A DNA stretch of 64,000 nt from Streptomyces geranii (GTDB taxonomy: Bacteria > Actinomycetota > Actinomycetes > Streptomycetales > Streptomycetaceae): contig NZ_KZ672954.1 of NCBI RefSeq assembly GCF_002954775.1, positions 24,756 through 88,755 of the forward strand. The letters run 5' to 3'. The notes below the pieces were generated by a model that saw nothing but the letters and a program-made list of their open reading frames with translations, did no database searches and was not told where the DNA came from. Below are positions 47,633-55,570 of the stretch, one piece after another (position 1 is the first letter of the stretch; each line of letters opens with the position of its first letter). Position numbers and translations under genes: made by a program.

Positions 47633-47737
47633 GACTCTATTGGCCCGCGCCGACAACTCCAGTTGCCCTAAGGGCACTTCACCACTGCCCGAGCTTTCAC
47701 TGGATGCCGGTCCCCGTGGAGACGGCCGACCGTCCGC
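47633..47737. other. Right edge of the prophage remnant
   Basis: About 100 bp between the first connector gene and host DNA. No att repeat, integrase or terminator was seen. This is where terminase, portal, protease and capsid genes should lie in a complete siphophage; their absence implies a deletion. Confidence 0.5.
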
Positions 47738-48358
47738 TCAAGTTGGCGAGCCGCGGTCGGCATGCTGTTGGAGTGCGTACGTGCGTTGCTCGCTCAGGTG
47801 GGTTACGACGTACCGGTGCTGGGCGCAGTTGAGGGCGACGTTCTCGACTGCGGGTAATAGCCGGTCCTCCGCGTGGACGACGACACCGTCTTCCGCGTAC
47901 CAGCGGACGGCATGGCCGACGAGACGGGCGGACACAAGCCGGGCCGTACGGCATTGCCATCCTGTCGCACTGGCGGCAAGAAGCTGGTCGGCGACTTCTC
48001 CGGGCGAGTGTTCGGTCGCGTCGGCGGTATATCCCTCCCGCAGGCCGAGACCGACAAGGACATCGTCAAGTACGTGCCCAGGGACCGGGGCCCAGCCGGT
48101 TGCCGCGACGAGTCGGCGCACGGCGGCGGCGCATGCCCGCGCATCCGGCGTGCCGTGGGTGCGGCTCGGGTCCCTGTACAGCACCACCTCTGCCACAGGG
48201 TCGTCGGCCGCACCTGGCAGGAAGGCCGCTACCGGCCAGGTGCGAGCCAGCTCGACAAGCGCGTGCCGGATTCGCTCGACCGGGGCCGGGGCGGGCAGTC
48301 GCAGTGATCGTGTCCACGCCCCCTCTGCGGCGGCGACCTCGGTATAGAACGTCGGCAT
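47738..48358 (-). CDS. Host hypothetical protein, 206 aa
   Basis: Soluble protein (FYTEVAAAEGAWTRSLRLPA, VERIRHALVELARTWPVAAF, ATGWAPVPGHVLDDVLVGLG, WQCRTARLVSARLVGHAVRW). ATG 48358 begins the conserved-looking part. No family known. Two upstream in-frame Met codons exist but lie in weaker context. Confidence 0.5.
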   Translation of the reverse strand: MPTFYTEVAAAEGAWTRSLRLPAPAPVERIRHALVELARTWPVAAFLPGAADDPVAEVVLYRDPSRTHGTPDARACAAAVRRLVAATGWAPVPGHVLDDVLVGLGLREGYTADATEHSPGEVADQLLAASATGWQCRTARLVSARLVGHAVRWYAEDGVVVHAEDRLLPAVENVALNCAQHRYVVTHLSEQRTYALQQHADRGSPT

Positions 48359-48428
48359 AGGACGACTGTGCGGCAAGTGGGCTCTCTCCGGGGGAGGTTC
48401 GCCAAGGTGCGCTGGGTGTTCGCCGCCT

Positions 48429-48746
48429 TCACTCAGACAAGGGAACGGAGGTTGCGGGGCACCCGGGCACGGGCTGTCGGGCCTCGACTTCCGCCATGAG
48501 GTGCGACACGGAGCAGCCGTACGCTAAGCACACCTTGACCAAAACCGTCATCGTCGGACTGACTTCCGCTCGCTCAATCCGCGACAGCGTGGAACGGCTG
48601 ACGTCGGCGCACTCTTCAAGGTCGTACACCGACCAGCCGCGCTTCTTGCGCAGATCGAGAAGCACGCGTGCCAGCTCGGTCTTGAAGTGCTCGACGTAGC
48701 TCGCATCGGCGGCTGCTTCGCCTTGATCGGGGCCCGGAACGCCCAG
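48429..48746 (-). CDS. XRE-family regulator (5' end uncertain), about 80-105 aa
   Basis: Cro/C1 helix-turn-helix: LLDLRKKRGWSVYDLEECAD, VSRSTLSRIERAEVSPTMTV, LVKVCLAYGCSVSHLMAEVE. It follows the radical SAM gene by 25 bp, so it is the last gene of that operon and may regulate it. No ATG/GTG with a good RBS fits; CTG 48746 is the in-frame limit, GTG 48665 the first standard start but it cuts the helix before the HTH. Confidence 0.6.
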   Translation of the reverse strand: MGVPGPDQGEAAADASYVEHFKTELARVLLDLRKKRGWSVYDLEECADVSRSTLSRIERAEVSPTMTVLVKVCLAYGCSVSHLMAEVEARQPVPGCPATSVPLSE

Positions 48747-48771
48747 TTCGTGTGCAGGTTGGAGGCCGCCG

Positions 48772-49926
48772 CTACGAGTCGATGATGAGGGGCTGGCCGC
48801 CTTCCAGCCGACCGGACCAGTACCTGTCGTCACCGTCTCGTGGGGCTCGGATGGCGATGCCGAACCGTTGGGCGATGTTGTTGGAGTCACGGAGGCTGAG
48901 GGTTCCCTGAATGGTTGCGGTGCGCTGCTCGGCGTCCCAGTCGACGGAGCGGACCGTGGGCAAGCCAAGCCACGCGAGTCGGCTGCGGATGTCGTCGGTG
49001 GTGACCGACACGGGGACCGCGGCCGAGCAGCGTCCGCGCTGGATTGCCGGGCAGTGGTTGGCGACGCAGGTCGGGGTGGCGTGGATGCGGTGTGCGTCCG
49101 GACGCTGGAGAACGTACGCCAGGGCACAGGAGTTGGTCTGGAAGATGGGGTGGCCGGGGTAGCGGGAGGGAAGGGACTCCAGCAGGTCCCACGTCTGACG
49201 CGGCCATACGGCGTCGGCCGATTCGAGGGGCAGTTCCTCGGCGCCGAGTTCGGGCCACAGTTCCGTCATCTGTCCTCGGGCGCCACGCTTGACCTTGAGG
49301 CCGACGGCCACCGAGCAGGCGGCGTAGCGGGCGGTCCAGTCCATGACATGGGTGATCGTTTCGGGGGCCGCGTTAGCCGGCATCAGCGGGCGCCAGTAAT
49401 GGACGACCGGGATGCCGTTCCGGTGGAGGAGCGGGAACGTCTCACGGAGTGCTTCGTGGTTGATCCCCCGCTCGATGTCGGGGCCCAGGCCGGAGTAGCT
49501 GAGGTAGACGATGACGGGCAGCCCGGCGGTGCGGGCGCGGAGGATTGCGGCGAGCACGTCGTCGGTGATGGCGCACTTGGTGATGAGACAGACCGGATTG
49601 CGCAGGCCGCTGTCGGTGAGTTGGTCGAGCAGGCCGATGAGGTGGGCGCGGTTGGGAGGTGTGGCCAGGGCGTCGGTGCAGGTGTAGAGGGCGAGGACGG
49701 CCTGCGGGTGGTAGTACGGACTGGCCCTCAGCAGATTCACCGTCTGCTCGGGCGTGGCCAATTCCACCGGTTTGACGAGGGTCTGGCCGCGGTCTTTGAG
49801 GTAGCAGTAGCCGCAGTCCTTGGGGCACCCCTGGACCGGATTGACGGCCAACCAGGTCTCGTGCTGGTCGATGACCGCCTCGAAGACGCGCTGAGCAGGC
49901 AGTACGGGGGTGGGCAGAGTGGGCAC
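48772..49926 (-). CDS. Radical SAM protein, 384 aa
   Basis: Canonical CxxxCxxC motif (CPKDCGYC, near residue 35) in the NPVQGCPKDCGYCYL context, then TPEQTVNLLRASPYYHPQAV and DIERGINHEALRETFPLLHR. A C-terminal CVANHCPAIQRGRC cluster may hold an auxiliary Fe-S centre. Substrate unknown; its operon neighbours suggest tailoring of a sugar- or enolpyruvyl-derived product. GTG 49926 follows AAGGGA. Not the spore-photoproduct type of 7582. Confidence 0.8.
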   Translation of the reverse strand: MPTLPTPVLPAQRVFEAVIDQHETWLAVNPVQGCPKDCGYCYLKDRGQTLVKPVELATPEQTVNLLRASPYYHPQAVLALYTCTDALATPPNRAHLIGLLDQLTDSGLRNPVCLITKCAITDDVLAAILRARTAGLPVIVYLSYSGLGPDIERGINHEALRETFPLLHRNGIPVVHYWRPLMPANAAPETITHVMDWTARYAACSVAVGLKVKRGARGQMTELWPELGAEELPLESADAVWPRQTWDLLESLPSRYPGHPIFQTNSCALAYVLQRPDAHRIHATPTCVANHCPAIQRGRCSAAVPVSVTTDDIRSRLAWLGLPTVRSVDWDAEQRTATIQGTLSLRDSNNIAQRFGIAIRAPRDGDDRYWSGRLEGGQPLIIDS

Positions 49927-49997
49927 TGGTGGGTCCCTTCGGGAAGGGCCGCGTCGTCCGCCGCGTCCACGGAGCAGGTGGACGACGCGGGAGTGCG

Positions 49998-51317
49998 TCA
50001 GACGGGCCGAGTGGTGATGCGGGCTCCGACCGCGGCCAACTTGGCGACGGGCTGTTCGTAGCCACGCTCCAGGTAGCGGGTTCCGGAGATCGTGCTCGTG
50101 CCGTCGGCGACGAGCGCGGCGAGGACGTAGCCGAAGCCGGCCCGCAGGTCGGGGATGACGAGGTCGGCGCCGAGCAGGCGCCGAGTGCCGCTGATCTTGG
50201 CGGTGTGCTGGAAGTCCCGCCCGTGGAAGCGGCAGGCGACCGCTCCCAGGCACCGGGTGGTGAGATCCACCGAGGCGCCCATGGCCCGCAGTTGCTCGGT
50301 GTAGCCGAAGCGGTCTTCGTAGATGGTCTCGTGAACGACGGAGGTACCGGAGGCCTGAGTGAGCAGGACGGTGAGCGGCTGCTGCCAGTCCGTCATGAAA
50401 CCGGGGTGGACGCCGGTCTCGACGTCCGTTGCGGTCAGGGAACGTGCCCGCCAGAACGCCAGCCCGTCCTTGGTCTCGGCGAAGTCGCCGCCGATGTGCC
50501 GCAGCGTGTTGAGGTAGGTGACCAGGTGTTCCTGGCGTGCACCGCGGACCTCGATACATCCGTCCGTCGCGATGGCGGCGGCGGCGAAAGAGGCGATCTC
50601 GATGCGGTCGGCGATGGTGGTGTGCTCGACACCGCGCAGTTCGCGGACGCCCTCGACCATGATGGTGCGGTCGGTGTTGATCGTGATGAGGGCGCCCATT
50701 TTCTGGAGCATCAGGATCAGGTCCACGATCTCTGGCTCGACGGCCGCGTTGGAGATCACGGTGGTCCCGGAGGCGCGGACCGCCGCCAGGAGAAGGTTCT
50801 CAGTCGCGCCGACGGAGGGGAACGGCAGGTCGATGTGGGCGCCGGTGAGCCGGTCGTCGACGTGGACCTTCACGGAGGTGGGGTGTTCCGCGATGTCCGC
50901 GCCCATCTGGCGCAGGCCTTCGAGGTGGAAGTCGATGGGGCGTTTGCCGATGGTGCAGCCGCCGGGCAGCGGGACGATCGTCTCGCCGCGGCGGTGCAGC
51001 AGGGGGCCCATCATGAGGATCGGGATGCGGTTGACGCCGGAGTACATGGCGGACAACGACGTTTCCCGTACCTCGGGTGTGTGCACCTGAACCGAGTGCT
51101 CGCCGAGCCAGGTCACCTGAGTGCCCAGCTCGGCGAGCATGCCGAGGACGAGGTCGACTTCCAGGATGCGAGGGACACCGTGCAGCACGCACGGCTGGTC
51201 GGTCAGCAGGCCCGCCACGAGTTGCTTCGTGACGGCGTTCTTCGCGCCCGACGCCGTGACGGAGCCCTCAAGCGGTACGCCACCCGTGATGCTGTAGGTG
51301 TGACGATCGGCTGCCAT
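49998..51317 (-). CDS. MurA-like UDP-GlcNAc 1-carboxyvinyltransferase paralogue, 439 aa
   Basis: EPT-fold enolpyruvyltransferase: ITGGVPLEGSVTASGAKNAV, VVNGVPRILEVDL-type start, the catalytic-loop PGGCTIGKRPIDFHLEGLRQ with the Cys that fosfomycin attacks, and EHTTIADRIEIASF. Main MurA is elsewhere in host genomes, so this is a secondary copy for special metabolism, e.g. enolpyruvyl transfer to a sugar or nucleoside. ATG 51317 was chosen (TTGGAGCAGCCC upstream); 51347 is possible. Confidence 0.82.
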   Translation of the reverse strand: MAADRHTYSITGGVPLEGSVTASGAKNAVTKQLVAGLLTDQPCVLHGVPRILEVDLVLGMLAELGTQVTWLGEHSVQVHTPEVRETSLSAMYSGVNRIPILMMGPLLHRRGETIVPLPGGCTIGKRPIDFHLEGLRQMGADIAEHPTSVKVHVDDRLTGAHIDLPFPSVGATENLLLAAVRASGTTVISNAAVEPEIVDLILMLQKMGALITINTDRTIMVEGVRELRGVEHTTIADRIEIASFAAAAIATDGCIEVRGARQEHLVTYLNTLRHIGGDFAETKDGLAFWRARSLTATDVETGVHPGFMTDWQQPLTVLLTQASGTSVVHETIYEDRFGYTEQLRAMGASVDLTTRCLGAVACRFHGRDFQHTAKISGTRRLLGADLVIPDLRAGFGYVLAALVADGTSTISGTRYLERGYEQPVAKLAAVGARITTRPV

Positions 51318-51380
51318 GGGCTGCTCCAACGCGCTGACGATATTCATCTGGCGATGTTCCTAACGGTGGCATTCGGCGGT

Positions 51381-51403
51381 TTACGACGGAATATCCGCCG
51401 TAA
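51381..51403 (-). repeat. Imperfect 23-bp palindrome between aldolase and MurA-like genes
   Basis: Arms TTACGACGGA and TCCGCCGTAA pair with one mismatch around ATA. It could be a transcription terminator-attenuator or operator inside the operon, letting the MurA/radical SAM part be controlled separately. Confidence 0.5.
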
Positions 51404-51406
51404 CAA

Positions 51407-52201
51407 TCACGTCGGAACCCGATCAGTGAGATAGGACGATACCGGTGGGATGGCGGTTGCATCGCTCAGGGCCAGCCGTTCGGCCCCCCGGTACAGCCGG
51501 TTCGGGTAGACCACCCCGCCGGTCACGGCAGCCTGCAGAACGGCCGTACGGGCACTCTCCTCCAAGCGCAGCATGAGGTCGGCGGTCTCCTCCAGCTGGC
51601 GGCCGACGGTGAACGCACCGTGCCGGTAGAGGGTGAAGGCGAGCCCGTGCCGCTCCATCTCCTCGGAGCGCGGCGCGATGATCTCCTTCAGTTGGGGCCG
51701 GTAGTGCAGGAGGGTGACGGCGGCGACGTCGGGGCGCTGCACCATGCCCTCGGGCAGTTCCAGAGGCACCGGGTCGGTGATGAAGTCCGCCTTCACGGCG
51801 CTGTCGTCGGCGTGGAGACACGGGATCTCACCGAATGTGTCGGCCCGGTTGGTCACGGAGGGGATGGGCAGGCCCAGGGAGGCGAAGGTGAGGGAGTAGG
51901 GGGCGTGTGCGTGCACGATCGCGCCGGCGCGGGGCAGCATCGCGTAAAGGTCGAGGTGCATGGGGGTGCCGGAGGCGCCCAGGCCGCCGGTCTGCTCGAC
52001 GATCTTCCCGTCCGGGGCCAGCACGATGAAGTCGCGCACCGAGGCATCCCAGCGGTCGAAGGCGAGCCGCGTGCAGGACATGAGGATGTTGCCGTCCGGC
52101 AGGCGCACCGACACGGCACCGCCCGCGGGGTTGAGCAGCTCCCACCTCTTGAGGTCCGTCAGGACGGCCAGGAGGTGCTTGCGCTCGGTCTCGTAGTTCA
52201 C
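51407..52201 (-). CDS. Class II aldolase/adducin-family protein, 264 aa
   Basis: Adducin-like zinc lyase: ELLNPAGGAVSVRLPDGNIL, IVHAHAPYSLTFASLGL (HxH zinc ligands) and a later YRHGAFTVG histidine, with DFIVLAPDGKIVEQ between. Such enzymes split or form sugar phosphates. GTG 52201 overlaps the upstream stop (GTGA), so it is co-translated with the hexapeptide protein. Confidence 0.82.
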   Translation of the reverse strand: MNYETERKHLLAVLTDLKRWELLNPAGGAVSVRLPDGNILMSCTRLAFDRWDASVRDFIVLAPDGKIVEQTGGLGASGTPMHLDLYAMLPRAGAIVHAHAPYSLTFASLGLPIPSVTNRADTFGEIPCLHADDSAVKADFITDPVPLELPEGMVQRPDVAAVTLLHYRPQLKEIIAPRSEEMERHGLAFTLYRHGAFTVGRQLEETADLMLRLEESARTAVLQAAVTGGVVYPNRLYRGAERLALSDATAIPPVSSYLTDRVPT

Positions 52202-52908
52202 GGGGTGACTCCTTCGGTCCGAGGGGTGAGGTGATATCCGGCCGTGGGCGGATGCAGGGTGCTGCCGGGCGGTATCCAGGCGGTGGGCACCGTGATCCCG
52301 GCGTGAACAATCGATTCGGCACCGACGAGCGTTCCGGGGCCGAGCACCACGCGGACGCCGACGCGGGCGCGGTCCCCGACGATGGCGCCCCACTTCGGCA
52401 GACCGGTGCTCATCCGCCCGCCGTCCGGCAGGCCGAATTCCACCGGGCGGGAGGGATAGAGCATGTCGGGGTTGGACAGCAGGCATACGGCGATCACCAG
52501 GCCGGTCGCGAAGTAGGCGTGCTGTCCGATGACGGAGCAGGCGATCGTCGCCCGGTGGGAGAGCACGCTGCGCTGTCCGATGACGCTGCGGGAGATCTCG
52601 CAGCCGTAGCCGATGTGGACCCGCCCGGAGATCACCGTGCGGCCCCGCACCGTGGAGTATTCGTGGATCCGGGCTTCCGGGCCGATCACGACGTCCGGCG
52701 CGACGCTGGCCAGGGGGGACACGTATGCGCTGGGGTGGATGCGCGGCTGATCGCCGAGGTTGGCGCGCACCAGGTCGTACACCGCACCGGACACGTCGCC
52801 GATCGCCGCGATCGGCTCACTGTCGAGGACATCCGCACCCCAGCCCTTCAGGTATGGGTCGTCCCCCAGCCGCAGCACATCCCCGAGCAGGGGGCCGTCC
52901 TTGTTCAC
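52198..52908 (-). CDS. Left-handed beta-helix (hexapeptide) sugar transferase-like protein, 236 aa
   Basis: Hexapeptide repeats giving a left-handed beta helix: IHPSAYVSPLASVAPDVVIG, ISGRVHIGYGCEISRSVIGQ, AIVGDRARVGVRVVLGPGTL, VGAESIVHAGITVPTAWIPP. The N-terminal DDPYLKGWGADVLDSE may bind a nucleotide sugar. Related to GlmU-type C-domains and sugar O-acyltransferases. GTG 52908 overlaps the glycosyltransferase stop. Confidence 0.78.
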   Translation of the reverse strand: MNKDGPLLGDVLRLGDDPYLKGWGADVLDSEPIAAIGDVSGAVYDLVRANLGDQPRIHPSAYVSPLASVAPDVVIGPEARIHEYSTVRGRTVISGRVHIGYGCEISRSVIGQRSVLSHRATIACSVIGQHAYFATGLVIAVCLLSNPDMLYPSRPVEFGLPDGGRMSTGLPKWGAIVGDRARVGVRVVLGPGTLVGAESIVHAGITVPTAWIPPGSTLHPPTAGYHLTPRTEGVTP

Positions 52909-54023
52909 CGTGCCGTCTCCAGCGCGCGCGGACGGGGCTGCTGACCCATCACCAGGTTCAGGAACTGAGCCGCGCACCGGCCAGGGGTGTACCAGGATTC
53001 GGCGAGGGCTCGGGCGGCGCTTCCCATCTGGCCAAGCTCATGGCGGTACAGCAAGGCGTCGGTGAGCGTGGCCACGAGGTCTCCCGGGTCGTCCGGGGCG
53101 TAGACCATGCCCGTGAGGCCGTCCACGACGAGCTCGGGGCTGGCTCCCGCGTCGGGAACGATGGACGGGATGCCCGCGCCGGCCGCGTCGATGACGCAGC
53201 GCCCGAAGCCCTCCTGGAGCGCGGCGGTCGCCAGGGCGTCGTACCCGGCCAGGCGCTGAGGCAGGTTGTCGACGTATCCCATGAAGCGCACCGGAGCGGT
53301 CAACTCCCGTACCAGCTGCTGGAGTTCCTGGTGATGGGAACCGGGCTCGCCGAAGACATCCAGCATCACGGCAGTGGAAAGGCGCGGATCGGCGACGGCG
53401 CGCACCAGGACGTCCAGGCGTTTCCAGGGGACGGTCCGGGCGACCGAGGCGATCAAGAGTTTTCCGGTGTGCGGCCGGGTGCGGGGCGGCACCTGCACGG
53501 GGATGGTGACGCCGTTGGGGATCGCGCTGACGAATCGCGCGCGTGGGGCGTTCTCACGCAGGGCGGCGGAGGATGCCTGCGAGATGCCCACCCAGACCGG
53601 CACGGCGGACAGCAGCTCCCAGGGCATCTGTCCGATCGTCCGCTCGACCAGCTCGCCTGAGTGCGGGTCGATCACGCGGAGAACCTGGTCCCGGTTGACG
53701 ACGTGGCGCACCACGGGGATGACCCGGGCGGTCGGAGCGATCGTCACATCGGCGGCAGCCGTGCGGTGATTGGAGATCACCACGACCGACTGCTCCTCGG
53801 GCAGCGACGTGGCACGGATGAGGGCCTGCCGGTAGCCGCTCCAGTCGGTGACCTCGTGCACGGGCACGGGGACGGGGCTCTCGGCGGGAGGGCCGCCATG
53901 ACGCCACCAGACGACCTCTACGTTCGGCACCAGTCGGGCCAGGTGCGTAGCAAGCTCGATGACCGAGTTCTCCGCCCCTCCGCGAGCGGTGGAGAGCCAG
54001 GTAATGACGACACGTGGGATCAC
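52905..54023 (-). CDS. GT4-family glycosyltransferase, 372 aa
   Basis: GT-B fold: VITWLSTARGGAENSVIELA at the N-terminus, SVARTVPWKRLDVLVRAVAD linker, then donor-site EGFGRCVIDAAGAGIPSIVP with the E-x7-E-like motif and ASPELVVDGLTGMVYAPDDP. It would transfer a nucleotide-activated sugar. GTG 54023 follows AGGAGG. First gene of the six-gene operon. Confidence 0.85.
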   Translation of the reverse strand: MIPRVVITWLSTARGGAENSVIELATHLARLVPNVEVVWWRHGGPPAESPVPVPVHEVTDWSGYRQALIRATSLPEEQSVVVISNHRTAAADVTIAPTARVIPVVRHVVNRDQVLRVIDPHSGELVERTIGQMPWELLSAVPVWVGISQASSAALRENAPRARFVSAIPNGVTIPVQVPPRTRPHTGKLLIASVARTVPWKRLDVLVRAVADPRLSTAVMLDVFGEPGSHHQELQQLVRELTAPVRFMGYVDNLPQRLAGYDALATAALQEGFGRCVIDAAGAGIPSIVPDAGASPELVVDGLTGMVYAPDDPGDLVATLTDALLYRHELGQMGSAARALAESWYTPGRCAAQFLNLVMGQQPRPRALETAR

Positions 54024-54111
54024 AGAATGCCTCCTGGGCGGAATTGAGCCGCCGGTACGGTCCGGTGGACCTGATGGGTGATCAGCAGTCGAATCGTGTG
54101 CGAGGTGAACC

Positions 54112-54146
54112 GGCGCTGGGGCCCAGGGGGTTGTAGCCCCAGCGCC
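54112..54146 (-). terminator. 11-bp hairpin in the operon leader
   Basis: GGCGCTGGGGC (54112-54122) and GCCCCAGCGCC (54136-54146) pair perfectly across 13 nt, about 90 bp upstream of the glycosyltransferase start on the minus strand. Could be a terminator of the metalloprotease unit or an attenuator of the operon. Confidence 0.55.
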
Positions 54147-54305
54147 GTGCCTCCGCCCGCACCGAATGCCTTTCGTACGGGCGGAGCTGTTACCTGCCCA
54201 ATGGCCAGGGCGGATGCCATCCGGGCCACCGGGCAGGGGCTATGCGGCCTGGTCGGTCACAAGTGATCCTGTCGAGAAGTGATCGGTCTGGTCGGTTTCG
54301 TGGGG

Positions 54306-54350
54306 CCCTTCGCTCCCGGGCCACCGTCTGGTCCCGGGGAACGAAGGGGG
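54306..54350. repeat. 45-bp hairpin repeat, copy 1
   Basis: CCCTTCGCTCCCGGG, 12-nt loop, CCCGGGGAACGAAGGG: long inverted repeat. 24 central bases (CGGGCCACCGTCTGGTCCCG and flanks) are identical to 55419-55464. Together the two copies bracket the metalloprotease module. Confidence 0.65.
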
Positions 54351-54405
54351 TTCACATCGCCGTCAGGGCACGGCGCGCGATGCTCCGAAGCGGGGCATCG
54401 TCAGG

Positions 54406-55257
54406 TCAACTGCGGCTGCCGGTATCGGCGGTGGAGAACCGAGCGCACCATTCGGCCGGATTCTCGGCCTGATGGAAGGTGGGAACGAAGACGAGGTCCG
54501 GGTCCGACCAGAGCCGGTTGAAGGATTCAAGTCCGTGCGTTTGGACGATATCGGCCACCGCGCGGGCTCCATCGCCATACATCTGCAGAGACTCTTCACG
54601 CCCCTTGATCTGGTAAAGGGCTTCCAGATATTTCGGTTCGGCATGCTTTTCATTCGGGCCGAGCGGCACCTCATAGCCCAGAAGTCGCGTGGTGATCTGC
54701 CGGTCCGCCCAAATGGCATGGCCTTCCATCAGGAACGACCAGTGCAGATTCTGACTCCGGCGCAGATGAGGGAAGAAACTGTCCTGCAGCGTGAACAGCC
54801 GTCCCTTTCCGGCCTCGTGCTGAGCACCATGAACCAACTCGTGTCCCAGTGTCTTGCACAAGAAGTCGTCGCCGACGAGCAGACCCGCCTTGGCCAGGGT
54901 TTCCGGCAGGAGCAGGATGTGCGGACGGCCATGCCTGTCCTGGAACGTCTGCGCGCCAATCATGTCCTGCGCTGCTGCGCGGCTTCGCTGCCGGTCCTTC
55001 AACGCACGGTTGGCCACCATCGCAGCCCGCGGGCCGATTTCGAGTTCCTTGGCCTCGGAGACCAGGAACTTCTTCTCTTCCCGCTGGCGCAGCTTCAGCC
55101 ACGCCTTGGCCTTCATGAGCCGGATGGTGAGGGCCTCGGGCATCGGGAGAGAGGTGACCGTCTGCACCAGGGGAAGAACCTCCGGGAGCATCTTCTCTAT
55201 TCGACGTCCGAGTTCATCGAACTGTACTCCGGCTTCCTGGTGTACTGCATACGTCAT
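54406..55257 (-). CDS. HExxH metalloprotease (zincin), 283 aa
   Basis: Active-site HELVH in GHELVHGAQHEAGK (near residue 140), with a later EGHAIWAD glutamate as third zinc ligand, and DRHGRPHILLLPETLAKAG before it. A coiled N-terminus (RIEKMLPEVLPLVQTVTSLP) precedes. It could cleave a small substrate such as a leader peptide, or act in protein turnover. ATG 55257 overlaps the coupled ORF upstream; flanked by hairpin repeats. Confidence 0.78.
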   Translation of the reverse strand: MTYAVHQEAGVQFDELGRRIEKMLPEVLPLVQTVTSLPMPEALTIRLMKAKAWLKLRQREEKKFLVSEAKELEIGPRAAMVANRALKDRQRSRAAAQDMIGAQTFQDRHGRPHILLLPETLAKAGLLVGDDFLCKTLGHELVHGAQHEAGKGRLFTLQDSFFPHLRRSQNLHWSFLMEGHAIWADRQITTRLLGYEVPLGPNEKHAEPKYLEALYQIKGREESLQMYGDGARAVADIVQTHGLESFNRLWSDPDLVFVPTFHQAENPAEWCARFSTADTGSRS

Positions 55258-55406
55258 GATGCCTTATTCCTTGATGTTGGGCGGTCATTTACATTTCCCG
55301 CAAATCCGGGTGCGCAAGGTGGTTTTGACCAATCGGGATCAATACCGAATTCCAGCTCCTGCGGTTTGATCTGCCAGGTGGTTTCCCACGCCAGGCTGCC
55401 GAGCAG
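55254..55406 (-). CDS. Possible short coupled ORF, about 50 codons
   Basis: Frame ends by TGA overlapping the metalloprotease ATG. It reads WETTWQIKPQELEFGIDPDW then SKPPCAPGFA, not like random high-GC filler. No ATG/GTG/TTG is in frame; CTG 55406 behind GAAGGG would be needed. It may be a precursor peptide, a remnant, or non-coding. Confidence 0.3.
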   Translation of the reverse strand: MLGSLAWETTWQIKPQELEFGIDPDWSKPPCAPGFAGNVNDRPTSRNKAS

Positions 55407-55418
55407 TAGCCGGTCTAG

Positions 55419-55464
55419 CCCTTCGTCCCCCGGGCCACCGTCTGGTCCCGGGGAACAAAGGGGG
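55419..55464. repeat. 46-bp hairpin repeat, copy 2
   Basis: Same hairpin core as 54306-54350 (CGGGCCACCGTCTGGTCCCG), arms CCCTTCGTCCCCCGGG and CCCGGGGAACAAAGGG. Lies upstream of the coupled ORF. The two copies make a 1.2-kb bracketed module. Confidence 0.65.
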
Positions 55465-55570
55465 TCCGCCTCTCCGTCACCGACGGCACAGCCGGGGCTG
55501 TGTGCTCGGCGGCGAAGTGCGGTCCCGCGCGCGGCAGTTGGCGACGACGGGGCTGCCGCGCGCGGGGGTC

